A DNA stretch of 64,000 nt, taken from assembly GCA_009760855.2 (NCBI GenBank), contig WPIO01000005.1, positions 9,501,501 through 9,565,500 on the forward strand, written 5' to 3'. Below, in pieces: positions 1 to 10,097 of the stretch (positions are counted from its first letter, which is position 1; every line of letters begins with the position of its first letter). A program made the translations under genes and the position numbers. The DNA comes from Cristatella mucedo. Its lineage: Eukaryota > Bryozoa > Phylactolaemata > Cristatellidae. A model generated the notes under the pieces. The model was not told the DNA's origin. It worked only from the letters and a program-made list of their open reading frames with translations, and searched no databases.

Positions 1-154
1 TCATCCGCATAGAAGTGAAAGCCTAGATTGTGCTTGGCAATCACACCAGCAAGGAGAGTATAAACCGTGAAAAGAACCGGACCTAGCACGGAGCTTTGAG
101 GTATCCCATATTTCAGAGGTACCTCGGATGATCGTTGTCCATTCATGTCAATAC
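1..154 (-). repeat. L2-type LINE fragment (reverse transcriptase part)
   Basis: Read on the minus strand, this is the middle of the reverse transcriptase of the L2 family. The catalytic YADDT-type motif lies at the very edge of the window. It matches the better-preserved copy at about 21.07-21.27 kb almost base for base. The copy continues at 331-404 after a SINE insertion and is cut off by the window start. Confidence 0.8.
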
Positions 155-330
155 GAGCCGTGATGGCACACTAGGTAAGGCGGTTGCTTTCACAACCTCG
201 GTCCCGAGGTCGTGGGTTCGATTCCTGCGGTGGGCGATTCATTATCGCCACTGCAAGCGGTGGTGATAGCCGTAAAGGCTCTTCTGTCACTATACGAAGG
301 CTGTTTAATCAGCTAGGATGTTTTTTTTTC
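155..330 (+). repeat. SINE-A, tRNA-derived SINE inserted in L2
   Basis: A pol III promoter is visible: an A-box-like stretch TGGCACACTAGGTAAGG near 163 and a perfect B box GGTTCGATTCC near 216. The body holds the family's conserved GCCACTGCAAGCGGTGG block, and the end is TTTAATCAGCTA followed by a T-rich tail. The same unit recurs at 47307-47474 and, more diverged, at 57.1, 57.5 and 58.1 kb. It is a short interspersed element, not a functional tRNA gene, because the 3' acceptor half is replaced by unrelated tail. Its target is the L2 copy on either side. Confidence 0.85.
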
Positions 331-404
331 TCTGGAGTCTCCCACTGAGATAAGATTTGAACCATTGTAAAGCAATGCCAGTGATTCCCAGGCGAGATGA
401 GAGG
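331..404 (-). repeat. L2 fragment, continuation beyond SINE-A
   Basis: This matches the L2 copy at about 21.28-21.36 kb on the same strand, so it is the rest of the L2 at 1-154. It ends abruptly where a different LINE begins on the plus strand. Confidence 0.7.
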
Positions 405-900
405 CAGCTGGCAATGAATATGGCTGCAAGGCTAGTCTTCAAATCCCAGAGGTTTGATTATGTGTCTCCATTGCTAAAAGAGCTAGGATGGCTGCCGGTT
501 AATAAATGGATTCAGAGCAAAGTTCAACGGATACCGAGCCAAGTTCTTGGGCTGACCCACAATGCTGGCCACGGCTTGGCTCCTCCATACCTAGCTTAAC
601 TGCTGCACCAGTTTCAGCCTCTTCGTGCCCTTGGGTTCTATATGGACAATAAATTAGCTGTTCCATTCCTTAGCTTAAAGGTCGTTGGCAACAGAAGCCT
701 TGGCTCTTTAGGTCCTAGACTGTGGAACTTGCTTCCACAATTCTCAGGCAACGACAACTACTCTCCTGCTGGCGACTATAGCTCATCTTTTTCAGTAGTC
801 CTGAGCTACTACTGTTATGCTACTCACCACCTCAACTGCTCTCCTGACTCTTCTATGCTTCCCACTTTCTCTTTGTTGTGTGAGATGAAGTCTGTTGGCT
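405..900 (+). repeat. C-terminal remnant of a second CR1-like LINE
   Basis: Broken plus-strand frames read like the end of a CR1/Rex-type reverse transcriptase: an AARLV-like stretch, then LKELGWLPVNKWI, then HGLAPPYLA, then GPRLWNLLP. This order (ARLV, LHWLPV, GLAPPYL, WNSLP) is usual for the C-terminal part of these polymerases. The wording differs from the L2 copies in the window, so it is a separate family. Stops and frame changes show it is dead. Confidence 0.7.
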
Positions 901-1541
901 TTTGAGTGCGTACCAAAAGCCGCTTAGGCTGTGGATGTGCTACACAGAACTCTCCTGCCTAACACCCACATAGTCTTTATCGCTTTGTGGAGTTACAGAA
1001 GGAGATACATTACATTACACAACAACAACCAGATCACAGATTCAAGTATTCAGATTCAAGTACAGGCAATTCTCTACTGGCAGGTACTAGCAAAGCGATA
1101 GCCACTGGAGGCTCTCCTGCTGCCTAGGCATCGGAATCTGCTGAGTTTTTTACCTTATTTTACCATGGTCAAAAAGTACAGACACTTCTACATGTAAACA
1201 GTAGTCAGAGAATTAGCTGGGCAAAAAACTTAACTAATTGCTAGTTGCTACACACCCGAGATGGTGCAGATGTGGCAATGGGGCAAAGTAACAATTCATT
1301 TGCTGGCAAGCAGCTTTGAACAGGCATAGCATAGCCTGGGTTGCAGCGATAATAATCCGTGTGTGAGTTTGGCACACAGCATGGTGGGCCACGTGTTGGT
1401 GTAACCCACTAGCTGCTAGTGTGCTGCTGGAGATGCATGCAATAGGCAGGTTACTAATGATGGCAAAGAACTAGTCACTAGTTGCAAGTCCTAGGGGCCT
1501 CGATGGTGGCTGTGCAGCAATCGCCGACCCACCTCAGCATT
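901..1541. other. No recognisable gene or repeat
   Basis: Mixed-composition sequence lying downstream of Dr1 on its transcribed strand. I see no coding pattern and no similarity to the other repeats in the window. Confidence 0.5.
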
Positions 1542-1547
1542 TTTAAT
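1542..1547 (-). terminator. Possible Dr1 poly(A) signal (ATTAAA)
   Basis: On the minus strand this reads ATTAAA, the commonest variant of the animal polyadenylation hexamer. It lies about 575 bases past the Dr1 stop codon and would give a 3' UTR of roughly 0.6 kb. Only position and motif support it. Confidence 0.3.
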
Positions 1548-1669
1548 TGTTTTTACGAAAAATCCTCGGCTTATCAGCATCAGCAGCAGCAGTACGGTCG
1601 CCACGCCTAGTTGCGACACGAAACCCAGTGACTACGATAAGGTGCGTAGTGGCTGCAAAGGCCAGTTGT

Positions 1670-1670
<1 letters not shown>

Positions 1671-1700
<30 letters not shown>
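1671..1700 (-). repeat. (CAG/CTG)10 trinucleotide repeat in putative Dr1 3' UTR
   Basis: Ten uninterrupted CAG units on the plus strand, read as CTG on the Dr1 transcript strand. If the 3' UTR reaches the ATTAAA at 1542, this repeat lies in the messenger. Open frames across it on either strand are low-complexity Ala/Gln/Cys artefacts. Confidence 0.85.
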
Positions 1701-1704
<4 letters not shown>

Positions 1705-2120
1705 GACAGTATTGGCAATGCTGTCGCGAACGCAATCTCACGGCCCCATAAAAAACTGTCGCGCCTTCGGCCAGCATTCCATGCGGCTCACGGGTGGGAC
1801 AGAGGACGCAGCCACGTGCCTTTCCGTGACCACCAGAGCTTGCATGGCAGGCGCTGGGCCGCATGTCTGCCGCTCGGGCTGCACCGGCCGGCGGCAGCCG
1901 CAGCAGGATCGGCCTTCGGTGGCTGAAGCCAGAAAAAAATGTCCTAGACAAAGCTCGGCACCGGCTATAAAGACGAATGCGATGGGCGAATGCCACTCTC
2001 TGGCCCTGGGCAACCACGCAAGAGCCAGGGTCACTCAAAGAGCCAGGGTCATGCGAGAGCCCCGACAACGTCGATGCACTCGCTCGGCGCCACCGATTCG
2101 GGGACCGATCGAGATCCGTG

Positions 2121-4052
2121 TCATGAATAGTCATCGTCGTCGTTGACGGCACCACTGCTGGCGCCGGCGATCTGCATCGGCACGATGCCTCCGCTGCCAA
2201 TGCAGCCGGCGGCGGCCTGTTGCTGCTGCTGCTGTTGAAGAAGGGCAGCCTGCTGCAGCTGCGCCCACTCCTGCTGCTCGAGCGCTGCCTGCTCCATGCG
2301 AGCCTGCAGAACAGACCAAAATCAAAACCGAATCAGGCGGACGTGCGTCGCTGTAGCCGTCGCTGTAGCTTGGGGGACAGGCGCAGCTTCGAGCCGACGC
2401 CGATCGGCGGAAGAGGCGGCGGCAGATGCAGAGGCGGCTCGGGCACCTTGGCGATGAGCTCCTGTTGCTGGCGAAAGAGCTCCTCCTCGGGGATGCCGAG
2501 ATTCTCAAGGCGCGAGCTCTGCCGTCGCTTCTTCATGGCCACCTGCTTGGCCTCTTCGACGCAGGCCTCCGCCTCGAGCTTGTAGCCGCCGAAGCCGAGG
2601 TTATCTAGCGCTGAAACGATCCAGCAGCAGAAGCTGCCGCTAATACGACATGGGCAGCTGCGCTGGCGCTGCTCTCGCTCGCCAGTCGTTTCATAGTCGG
2701 TTTCCCCCCCCCCCTCATTTCGCGGCTGCCCCCGGGAGGGGGGGAATCGGCGTCGGTCGCCTGGCAGGAGAGGCATCGCGGTCGATGCTCCGTTCTGCCC
2801 GTAGCAGAGACAGCTAACGACGAACGATTGACATCGACGCGGGATGCTGCCGCCTCGGAGCATGGCTGCCCGGCCCCAATCAAAAGACAACCGGCCTGCA
2901 AGATCGAAGGGAACGGTCGGTACAGCGGGAGACACTAGTGCTGAGCCCAGCAAGTGCAGCACTGGGCAGACTGTTGCCAGCAGTGCCGAGAGGGGAAGGA
3001 AGGTCGTGACACTTGAAATAGCTCTGCCACGGCAATCAGTGTACGAGCGTCTTCTTGCTGCACAAGCTCAGGGTCAACGTCTGGGATCCACCACAGTCTC
3101 GCTAGCCTCATTCATCACGTCAAAGAGCAAGAGGAAGCCAAGTGGCGACTCGTGGGGCACGTGGTAAATTTTGACAAGCACACAAGTACGAATACTCCTA
3201 CACCCAGCTCAGGCAGCAGGCACTTACTGCGCTATGTGACTGCAATCTGATACAGTAGATCAGTCGAGCTTCTGCACGGTACCAGTTCAACAAAAGCTGC
3301 ACATTCAGTAGATCCCCAACGAATGCTTATTGGAACTGTCATAAACAGAGCTATTCCCATCGTATGCTTGGTCACTTGTGCCTGATTCACTTTAAACATG
3401 CAGCCACCCGATCAGCCGGCTGAGCACTTCAGCCACAGCACAGCATCGGGTAATTTACTAGTCGTAGCTGTCGGGTCGTGCAGTAAATACATTCCTGGTT
3501 TACACGATTTTGTGATTATTAGCTTTACTTACACCCTTCGCGAAGCAAACTGGAACAACGGGTACTAGCGGCCAGCTGCCCAGATGATGACACATGCACG
3601 CACGACGAAGCTTCTGCAAGCTCCCACAGAGGATAATTAACAAGGAACGAAGCAAATGCCGCTAAGAAGACATCGGTCCTGAGCTACTCACTACACGTCG
3701 TCGTGCCTCGGGAAGCAGCACGAGCACAAGGCGCGGGCCACGCCACCTCACGCCCAGGCATCCCACGAAATAAGCGCCGTCTGCTCTCAGGTGCGCTCGG
3801 TCGCAGCAGCCGCTGGCAGCCGGCGGCGGTACCTGTCAAGACGTGCTCGGATGATATCGTTTTCTTCTGCTGGCGGTTGCACACATCGTTGGCCTCTGAC
3901 GATATCAAGTGCACGAACTCGGTGCAGCAGTTGAGAACGAGCTCGCGCGCGTCGTTCGCTACCCTTATGGTGGGCGCGAACTCTTTTATCATCTTGTTCA
4001 GCGCAGCTCGCGGCAACTTTAGCTCGTCTTCCTCGTTGGCCTTCTCCGCCAT
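2121..4052 (-). CDS. Dr1: Dr1 / NC2-beta, TBP-binding histone-fold repressor (3 exons)
   Basis: Dr1 (NC2-beta) pairs with NC2-alpha/DRAP1 through a histone fold, sits on TBP at promoters and blocks TFIIA/TFIIB entry. It is also a subunit of the metazoan ATAC complex. Exons on the minus strand are 4052-3833, 2610-2447 and 2303-2121, joined by GT-AG introns of 1222 and 143 nt. Exon 1 ends in phase 1 and exon 2 in phase 0. The joined frame is 567 nt, or 188 residues, close to the usual 176-185. Residues about 12-80 carry the histone fold, with RVANDARELVLNCCTEFVHL near 30 and KKTISSEHVL near 63. The signature SRLENLGIPEEELFRQQQEL spans the exon 2 part, followed by a Gln/Ala-rich region, a run of seven Gln and an acidic DDDDYS tail. 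The start has a fair context (GCAATGG). The gene looks intact and is the surest gene here. Confidence 0.96.
2611..3832 (-). other. Dr1 intron 1
   Basis: It starts with GT after the histone-fold exon and ends with TTTCAG before the exon that begins with residues LDNLGFG. It contains a C/G run near 2704-2745 but none of the LINE or SINE families seen elsewhere. Open frames inside it are not supported as genes. Confidence 0.85.
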
Positions 4053-5130
4053 TGCGATGAACGGTACCTAGCCGAACGCAGATGCAGGCTGGGGATTCCT
4101 AGCTGGCGGTGCCATCGATGCATCGTCGGTCACAACAGGTGAACGGAGATGCGCGCGAGTCAAACAGCGGTCAGCACCACTCCGCACGCTGTGCGAAACG
4201 CGTGATACGCCGGCATTAAAGGCGTCTACATCGCTTACCAACAATGATCGTGGGCGGACGCGGACCTAAGGCCCGGCCGAGAGCTGTCTCAGGTTAACAG
4301 ACAGGCTGACAAACGATATTAATGGATTAACTGTGTCACTGAGTCAGCGCTTCCTGCTCCCGTCCTTCCGCATTGGTGGACCGGGTGACTGGAATGTCTG
4401 CGCGGCTGCTGCACTAATCTCGAGCCTGTGTGGCTACTTCCATCCTAGTTGATAATGCCCAAGTCCGAATTTTGTTCGGTCCGCGCGCGATAACTTTGAA
4501 TATAACTTTGCCCCCGCGTTTCGAGCGGTTCACAGAGTAGCCCGACGCACCGGAGACCGCACGACATTACCGAAAGGGTGGCGTCGATGTTGCCGGGCGG
4601 CACAGATGCTGCCCGGCAGCGTAGGCGCTGAAGCCTACGGTTCGCCGTATCCTATAACGCCGTATCCATAACCTATCGGTTCGCCGCCGGCGGCGGTCGT
4701 CGGGCGGCTGCTAGCGCGGCAGAAGAGGGGAGGCAAGCCGTGAGCTGTGCTCGGAAGCACGACAGTTCGTCCGCCGCCCGCGCGAGCTAAGCAGATCGGG
4801 TGACTCCGCCAAAGTGGGCTGCCGCCACCGGCGCCGCTCTCGCTTTCGTGGAGCCGCGAGACGCAGCGGTCGACGTCGGCTTAGCTGACCCGTCCAAAGT
4901 CAGGAGCGCGCGAGAGACGGGCGCGTCGGCAATTGAAAGCTGGCGCCCGAGGTGACGTCGGCGGGAACCGTGAGCAGCGCGGCGGCGCCTACCTAGTGCG
5001 GCCGCACGACGCTCCCCAGTCTTATCGCGGACGTCGCGTCCGCTGTGTGACGCCGAGTGGCTCGGTAGAGCAGCGCAAAAAGTGGCGATGAATAGGGGAT
5101 CGTGTCTTCGGTCTGGCCAAGGCAAGCCGC
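4053..5130 (-). promoter_or_regulatory. CpG-rich upstream region / probable Dr1 promoter
   Basis: GC- and CpG-rich sequence directly upstream of the Dr1 start codon, as expected for the promoter and 5' UTR of a housekeeping gene. A CCAAT motif reads on the minus strand at 4372-4376. I see no TATA box at a suitable distance. The open frame at 4787-5125 has the Arg/Ala-rich composition of a GC-rich artefact. Confidence 0.45.
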
Positions 5131-6574
5131 CTTGACGCTCGAGGGCTGTAAGAAAAAGCTGAATGGCACGTACGGCGACGTCGGTCTGACAAGCTAAATT
5201 GTCTCTAACCTCTCTGCTAACGTAATTGCTTTTCGTTAGCCTTTCGGCTTGCTAATTGGAGGCTAGCTGCCAGAGTGAGCGGGATCGACAGGAAGTCGTG
5301 ATTTCACCAGCCTTTGGCTTAGCGATGGACATGCGTCAATACGATGTGTCCGTGATTCTCGGCGACGCTAGCGTTTCCGCTTGCCATAAAGGAAGGACCG
5401 GTGAGTTTGTTCAGCAATGTATCGGGAGCAAAGAGGAGCAGAATCGCGAGCAGAATATGAGCGTATAAGAAGAGCAAGCAGTAAAGGAAGCCACTCAGTG
5501 CCGTAGTGCCAAAACTCGGCAGAAGCGTAGCACACGACCAACTCTTACGACAAGGTCGGAAACAGAAAGAGAGTGCATTTACGATTCGAGCACTTCACGA
5601 CCCATGTCGTCGTGTGGATTCTTTGTACGACTTTTGGCCGGATTCATCCGCTGGACTAGGCTTATCACTAGATCACTGTACACTAAGGCCCACATTGTAA
5701 TGTAGCACTGAAATTCCCCATGGTTTCTTACAGGCATAAGCTAATTTTGAATAATGATAAAATTATTAAAACTATCAGTATAATAATGACTTAGTAGAGT
5801 AACAGTCGTGTGAGTAGAGTAAAGTAGAGTAATAGTCGTGAACGGCCTACGATATATTAGGTCAATATCTCCTTACTTTTAATCTAATAAGTTTTTCATA
5901 AATTGATACAGGTTTCCGATATTTTGTTTGAAGACAGATGTAGGAGTATTAAATAAACTAGTCTGTCAACCCGACGGAGTGCTTTTATTTCATTTGAGAT
6001 GGATTCAAGGTATTATCAAAATTGTGCAGCCTCTTTTTCAGCCCGGGGCTACGAAGCTTGCTAGAGTGAAGGCTCGGCTCGGGCATTCACTAAATATGTC
6101 GATTTCCAGAAATCACGGTTGTTCTCTCAAGCAGAGAAATGAATTTTCAAGAGATCGCTTCTCCTGCAGAATTCCTTATTAGAATAAAGAAAGCTAGGCT
6201 TTTTATCGTGGTCAAAAAGACTGCCCGGATCAAAATTTCTTTCTGCAGCTCATGCATTTCTCTTCCTGCAAACAAATAATCCACGTGCGTAGAAAATCTT
6301 CCAACGGATGGTACATCTGGACACAAATTCGAATGGCTATGCATTAGGTGTTCTACAGAGATTCATTCGGGGAGAGAGTGTGTGGGAGAGAGAGAGAGAG
6401 AGGGGGGAGAGAATGAGATGCTTCTAGGTTAACCGGTTATGTGTCAAAATTCATTTTATAGGGACGAATATATGTTTTTGCTGACCTGCATATGTTCTCG
6501 GACCAATGACTGAAATAGGAAATATGAGAAATCAATCATTGCTTGGGAAACTAATCAGTAAATTTAGTCAGAGC
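5131..6574. other. No recognisable gene; short GA microsatellite
   Basis: Unassigned sequence. Noted within it are a short duplicated AGTAGAGTAA/AGTCGTG unit near 5795-5840 and a GA-rich run at about 6377-6412. Open frames here are short and show no family features. Confidence 0.5.
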
Positions 6575-6998
6575 ACCTAAAATGGTGCAAAACTCTGCAG
6601 ATAGGCTTGTCTGTCGTGAGCGTCGCAGTTGCCACATCGCACCATTTCTCGCCGACCTGCACTGGCTACCAGTCAAGCAAAGGATTGACTTCGAGGTTTC
6701 GTCACTCACCTTTAGGCTCCTCCATTCTTTGGCTCCAGCCTACCTATCAGATCTACTGCCCCACCAGGCTCAGCATCATACCACCCGCTTTTTGGAATCT
6801 AACTGCTTAGCTATACCTCGTACAAACATCAAATTCTTTGGAGACCGTGCCTCTAATTTGTATGCTCCCAGCGCCTGGAGCTCACTTCCGACTGGCGTCA
6901 CGGCATCCCCTGACTTGACCACGTTTAAAAAGAAGCTAAACACGTACATATTTACATCAGCATTTAGTTGGTCCATTTGATTCGTCCTTCGTGTGCTT
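6575..6998 (+). repeat. L2 LINE, 3' part of the polymerase
   Basis: Plus-strand frames give the standard end of the L2 polymerase: VQNSADRLVCRERRSCH, LHWLPVKQRIDF, HSLAPAYLSDLLP and AWSSLPTGV, then FKKKLNTY. It continues to the L2 3' end at 7362 after a SINE-B insertion. The reading frame is fairly well kept here, so this is one of the younger copies. Confidence 0.85.
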
Positions 6999-7146
6999 AT
7001 AAAATATAAATAAATATAACTCATTTATACAGCGCCCCATGAGAACTGAATCTCTATTCAGGCGCTTCACATATGCCTCGGGGCTCGAGCCCAAGACCTT
7101 AACCAGACCTTGGTCGGGGCGAGCGCCTTAACTGCTGGACCAACCA
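6999..7146 (-). repeat. SINE-B inserted in L2
   Basis: Read on the minus strand: a tRNA-like head with GGTCCAGCAGTTAAGG (A box) and a GGGCTCGAGCCCC-type B box, then a tail of AAGCGCCTGAATAGAGATT type ending in ATAAATGAGTTAT. The tail has the hairpin seen at the 3' end of L2. The flanking L2 sequence continues on both sides, so this is a clean insertion. Confidence 0.8.
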
Positions 7147-7362
7147 GCTTGTGCGTGCTGACACTTTGCATGCTGCCACTAACCATATTTGCATGCTGAC
7201 CCTGTGCATGTCAACCTTTAACTTTGTTGTGCTTGTTGTCATTGAGCATGCTACCACTAACCGTTTGATTGTATGCTTCCTTTGCAGCAAACGTGAAGTG
7301 CCTTGATAGAGATTGGGTTCTCTGAGGGCGCTATAACAAATGTATTATTATCATTATTATTT
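7147..7362 (+). repeat. L2 LINE 3' end
   Basis: This resumes L2 at the GCGTGCTGACACT stretch and runs through the alternating CATGCTGACC/CACTAACC region. It ends in the GTGAAGTGCC...GGGCGCTATAAC hairpin and an (ATT)n-like tail. Confidence 0.85.
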
Positions 7363-7644
7363 ATCGTCAGCACAAAAGTGAGAGCCGATTCAGTCGGACT
7401 TGCCTGCTGCCACTTTTCCCCCGGGTCCAATATCAACGGAGAACAGAAAAGGACCGACGAAGAACCCTTATGAGATTCCACAGGTGACGGATCTCGTGGA
7501 GGAAACCTAACCCCACACGATACGGACTGAACACAAGTATGATTTGAATCACACCAGTCCTTCGTCTGCCATACCGATCGCTGTCTATCGCGACAGCCGA
7601 GCCACTGGCGTGGTATACAGACTTTTGTAAAGTGCATTTTTCCG

Positions 7645-8328
7645 ATGAAGTTTTCTGTAGTGCTTTTACTTGCGCTTTTGCTTCCGAAGCCACAAATTGG
7701 TAAGCGTGACCGATACTTACTGCTTAGTTCGCTCCTGAACGAGCGAAGGCCAGGCGAACAGGTAGCTCCTCTAGTTAGCTGCGTAGCAAATACTGATGTT
7801 CTGTAAAAGTAAGCCCTCTTTTTGCGACTTGACTACTAAATAGTGGTTCAAAGTTAGGATCACTGGCAGCGCCCCTGGCGAAACCAACAGTATAGTGGAC
7901 TTCACAGTCCTAACAAAATATTAGCTGATTTAATAGCGTCATTTTTATAGCGGCAGCTAGGCCTTAACGGCTTTCACAACCGCGTGCAGTTGGCAGCAGA
8001 GGATCGCCCACTCGTCCCTGTCTCCGCAGTACACCTGTCTGGAAGCAATCGCGTCATCTTGGGAGCGGCGTCTTTCTGTAAAGCTGCGTTAACTCTACAG
8101 ATTTCTCTCCTAATTAGAGCTCTTACAGTACTGGTACAGGAAAATTTGAGGGCAGACTTAGTCCTGCCCACAGCCTATTGCTACAATGCGGGAGGCTGGT
8201 ATGACAAAGGGTATCTCCGGGAAGCTTCCAAACCAACACCGGCGGAAGTTGAGTTCGCCGCGGCTGTCACCTTTGTGGAGGAGTATGAGAAGAATAGAGA
8301 GAAAAGAAAGATAAGCATTTGCAAATAG
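7645..8328 (+). CDS. Candidate small secreted protein, two exons
   Basis: Exon 1 (7645-7699) starts at an ATG and encodes MKFSVVLLLALLLPKPQI, a textbook signal peptide, and ends in phase 1 at a GTAAGC donor. The only nearby acceptor that keeps the frame open is CTCTTACAG, giving exon 2 at 8129-8328 with a TAA... TAG-type end (stop at 8326-8328). The joined frame is 255 nt, or 84 residues, with multiple-of-three length. After the signal the product is charged, ends in a basic Lys/Arg stretch (EKNREKRK) and has only two Cys. I recognise no family. The 429-nt intron holds a SINE-A remnant. A poly(A) hexamer is not evident. It could be chance, but the signal peptide, good donor and phase match together are suggestive. 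Confidence 0.42.
7918..8018 (-). repeat. SINE-A remnant (minus)
   Basis: It begins with the reverse complement of the family's terminal motif (TTAGCTGATTTAA) and carries the GCCTTAACGGC hairpin and the start of the tRNA-like part. The head is lost or diverged. It lies in the proposed intron of the small secreted gene. Confidence 0.6.
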
Positions 8329-10047
8329 TTTTCGGGAAAATTCCTAATGCTAAATAATGTGCACTGTTACGGGTGTGCCGGTGCCTAATGCTTAGCAATA
8401 TGCTCCATTGCGGGTTTATCGGTGCATTTCATAAACAGACGTGCGGCGTCTTCTGAGATTAATTCGTAGGCAATGGCTGCAACGCATGAGCCTTTCATGT
8501 CCAGGGACTTGCTCTGAACGCCTCAATATAACTCGAGCCTAGGAATTTCAGCCAGCCGTCGTTAATTTCGTCGTGGAATGTACATGATGAGCCTCGTGGT
8601 TTTGATTGGTCGGCTGGTATATCTAGGCGGCACCAAGTAAGAGCAGCTTCTCCTTCATGGCAGACGGTGCCGCTTTAACTCCTCCTTCCTTCCAAGGCGC
8701 GGTGACGTAGTAGCACCAGCCGGAGGAGAATCGGCGCAATATCGGCGCCGGTTTAGGAGAAAATTCAATAGTGTAGACGCAGTTTATAAAAAAAGAACTT
8801 GCCGCGTTCAAATTTTAATCAATCGCAGCATGAGTACTGCTTAATTCTCTGGCGTAAAGATGTCGAGCACCTCGGCTGATAGGATAGGAGCGAGGAGCGG
8901 AGTCTTCGTCGCTGTGCTTCTTTTACATTTGGCATCAGTCGCGGTCGCGGCGTAAACTCGCGCACCGCCCGAACGAGACAGCGGTCGTGGCAGCGGCCAG
9001 CCATCTCGCTCCGCAGTTCAGCGAGCCGCCTGCGAGACTTTCTTTCACCGACGACGCTCTGGCCGTAGCGCCGAAGTGCCGGAAGCAGCGAGGGAGGGAG
9101 GGAGCAGCGTGCCGGAAGCCGCATGCTCCCTTGCTCGCTCGCGGCGCTGCTCGCCGCTACCGTGCCGCTGCAGAGCCGCCGCCGTAGCTAGCCGACATCC
9201 GAGTACCGCGGGTATTTCCTGGCTTCGTACCCGCCCCTTTTCGCTGAGCGGTGGTCGCCGGGTTGCGCCGGACCCGATAGTCGTCGCAGCGCGAAGAGGT
9301 GTTCGTGGCACATTGCCGTCAGCGCGCTCTCTGGGCGCATTTGCGTCTACACGCGTTTCCGCAGTCCGGGCTGCACCGCAGGGAGTGGTATTTAAGCGGC
9401 GGCGGCGGCGCGCTAGCTAGGCCAGATGGCGATGGCCGCCGGGAAATAGCTCGCGGTTCCTCAATCGCAATGGCTGGGAGCCGGTTGTGACGAATTCCAT
9501 GTTTAGGCGGTTATACAACCCTAAAGCACGCGAGAGGCTGTCGGTTGCGAGCCAGAAGTCGGAGCGGCCCGGAGTTTCGCCCGCGAGGCTTCTCGGTCGG
9601 TCGGTCAGCAGTTCAGCCGAGTCCAAGCGGGCGTCGTCGGAGCGACGGTATTGTACGCTACGGCCTACGCTGCGCGCACCTGTCCGCGTCCGTCTGTAGG
9701 CAGCGCATAAGCACTTTCGATTTTAAGATGAGCGCGGTATTCTTTCGGTGCTAGACCGCTAAGATATGCGCCCCCGCTTTAAAGTATGCTGTTTAACGGA
9801 CCGGAGCAGATAGCGCCCAGCAGTAGCTCCGGAGAGCTCGCAAGACTGTTGCCAGGCCTGACCTGATACAAATTGCCTATGCTAATCGAGGTACTCAGGT
9901 GCGTCGGCGCCAGGTTACTTCCGATCGGTAGCAGCAACTGGCCAACGTGCGGACTGCATCCTGGTTGACGCGTTCGGGTAGCACCCGCATGCTACAAGAG
10001 CAACCGCACATCGTGTGGCGGCCTGCTCCGCCACAATCTGGTCGCCC
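8329..10047. other. CpG-rich block, no gene resolved
   Basis: GC- and CpG-rich, most strongly at about 8870-9720, with many open frames on both strands of Arg/Ala/Pro-rich, artefact-like composition. A TATTTAAG motif at about 9388 precedes GGC repeats and an in-frame ATGGCGATGGCC that stops after seven codons. A CCAAT motif reads on the minus strand near 8608. This may be a promoter or CpG island of an unseen gene. I cannot place an exon. Confidence 0.35.
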
Positions 10048-10097
10048 TTCATTGCGGCCGAGCTCCGCTACGTTCATTGCGGCCGAGCTCCGCTACG
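10048..10097 (+). repeat. Perfect 25-bp tandem duplication
   Basis: Two identical adjacent 25-bp units containing CGGCCGAGCTCCGCTACG. Perfect identity implies a recent slip or duplication. Confidence 0.9.

Noticed and set aside
1547-2146. 199-codon plus-strand frame and its minus-strand partner (1607-2200)
   Set aside because: They run through the CAG repeat, are Ala- or Cys-runs and Arg-rich, and overlap the Dr1 last exon in antisense. Neither shows a domain.
2333-2962. 209-codon minus frame covering Dr1 exon 2
   Set aside because: Only its inner part (2447-2610) is Dr1; the rest is intron read-through, as the splice sites and the Dr1 family sequence show.
3703-4071. 122-codon plus-strand frame antisense to Dr1 exon 1
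   Set aside because: Shadow of a conserved histone-fold exon on the other strand.
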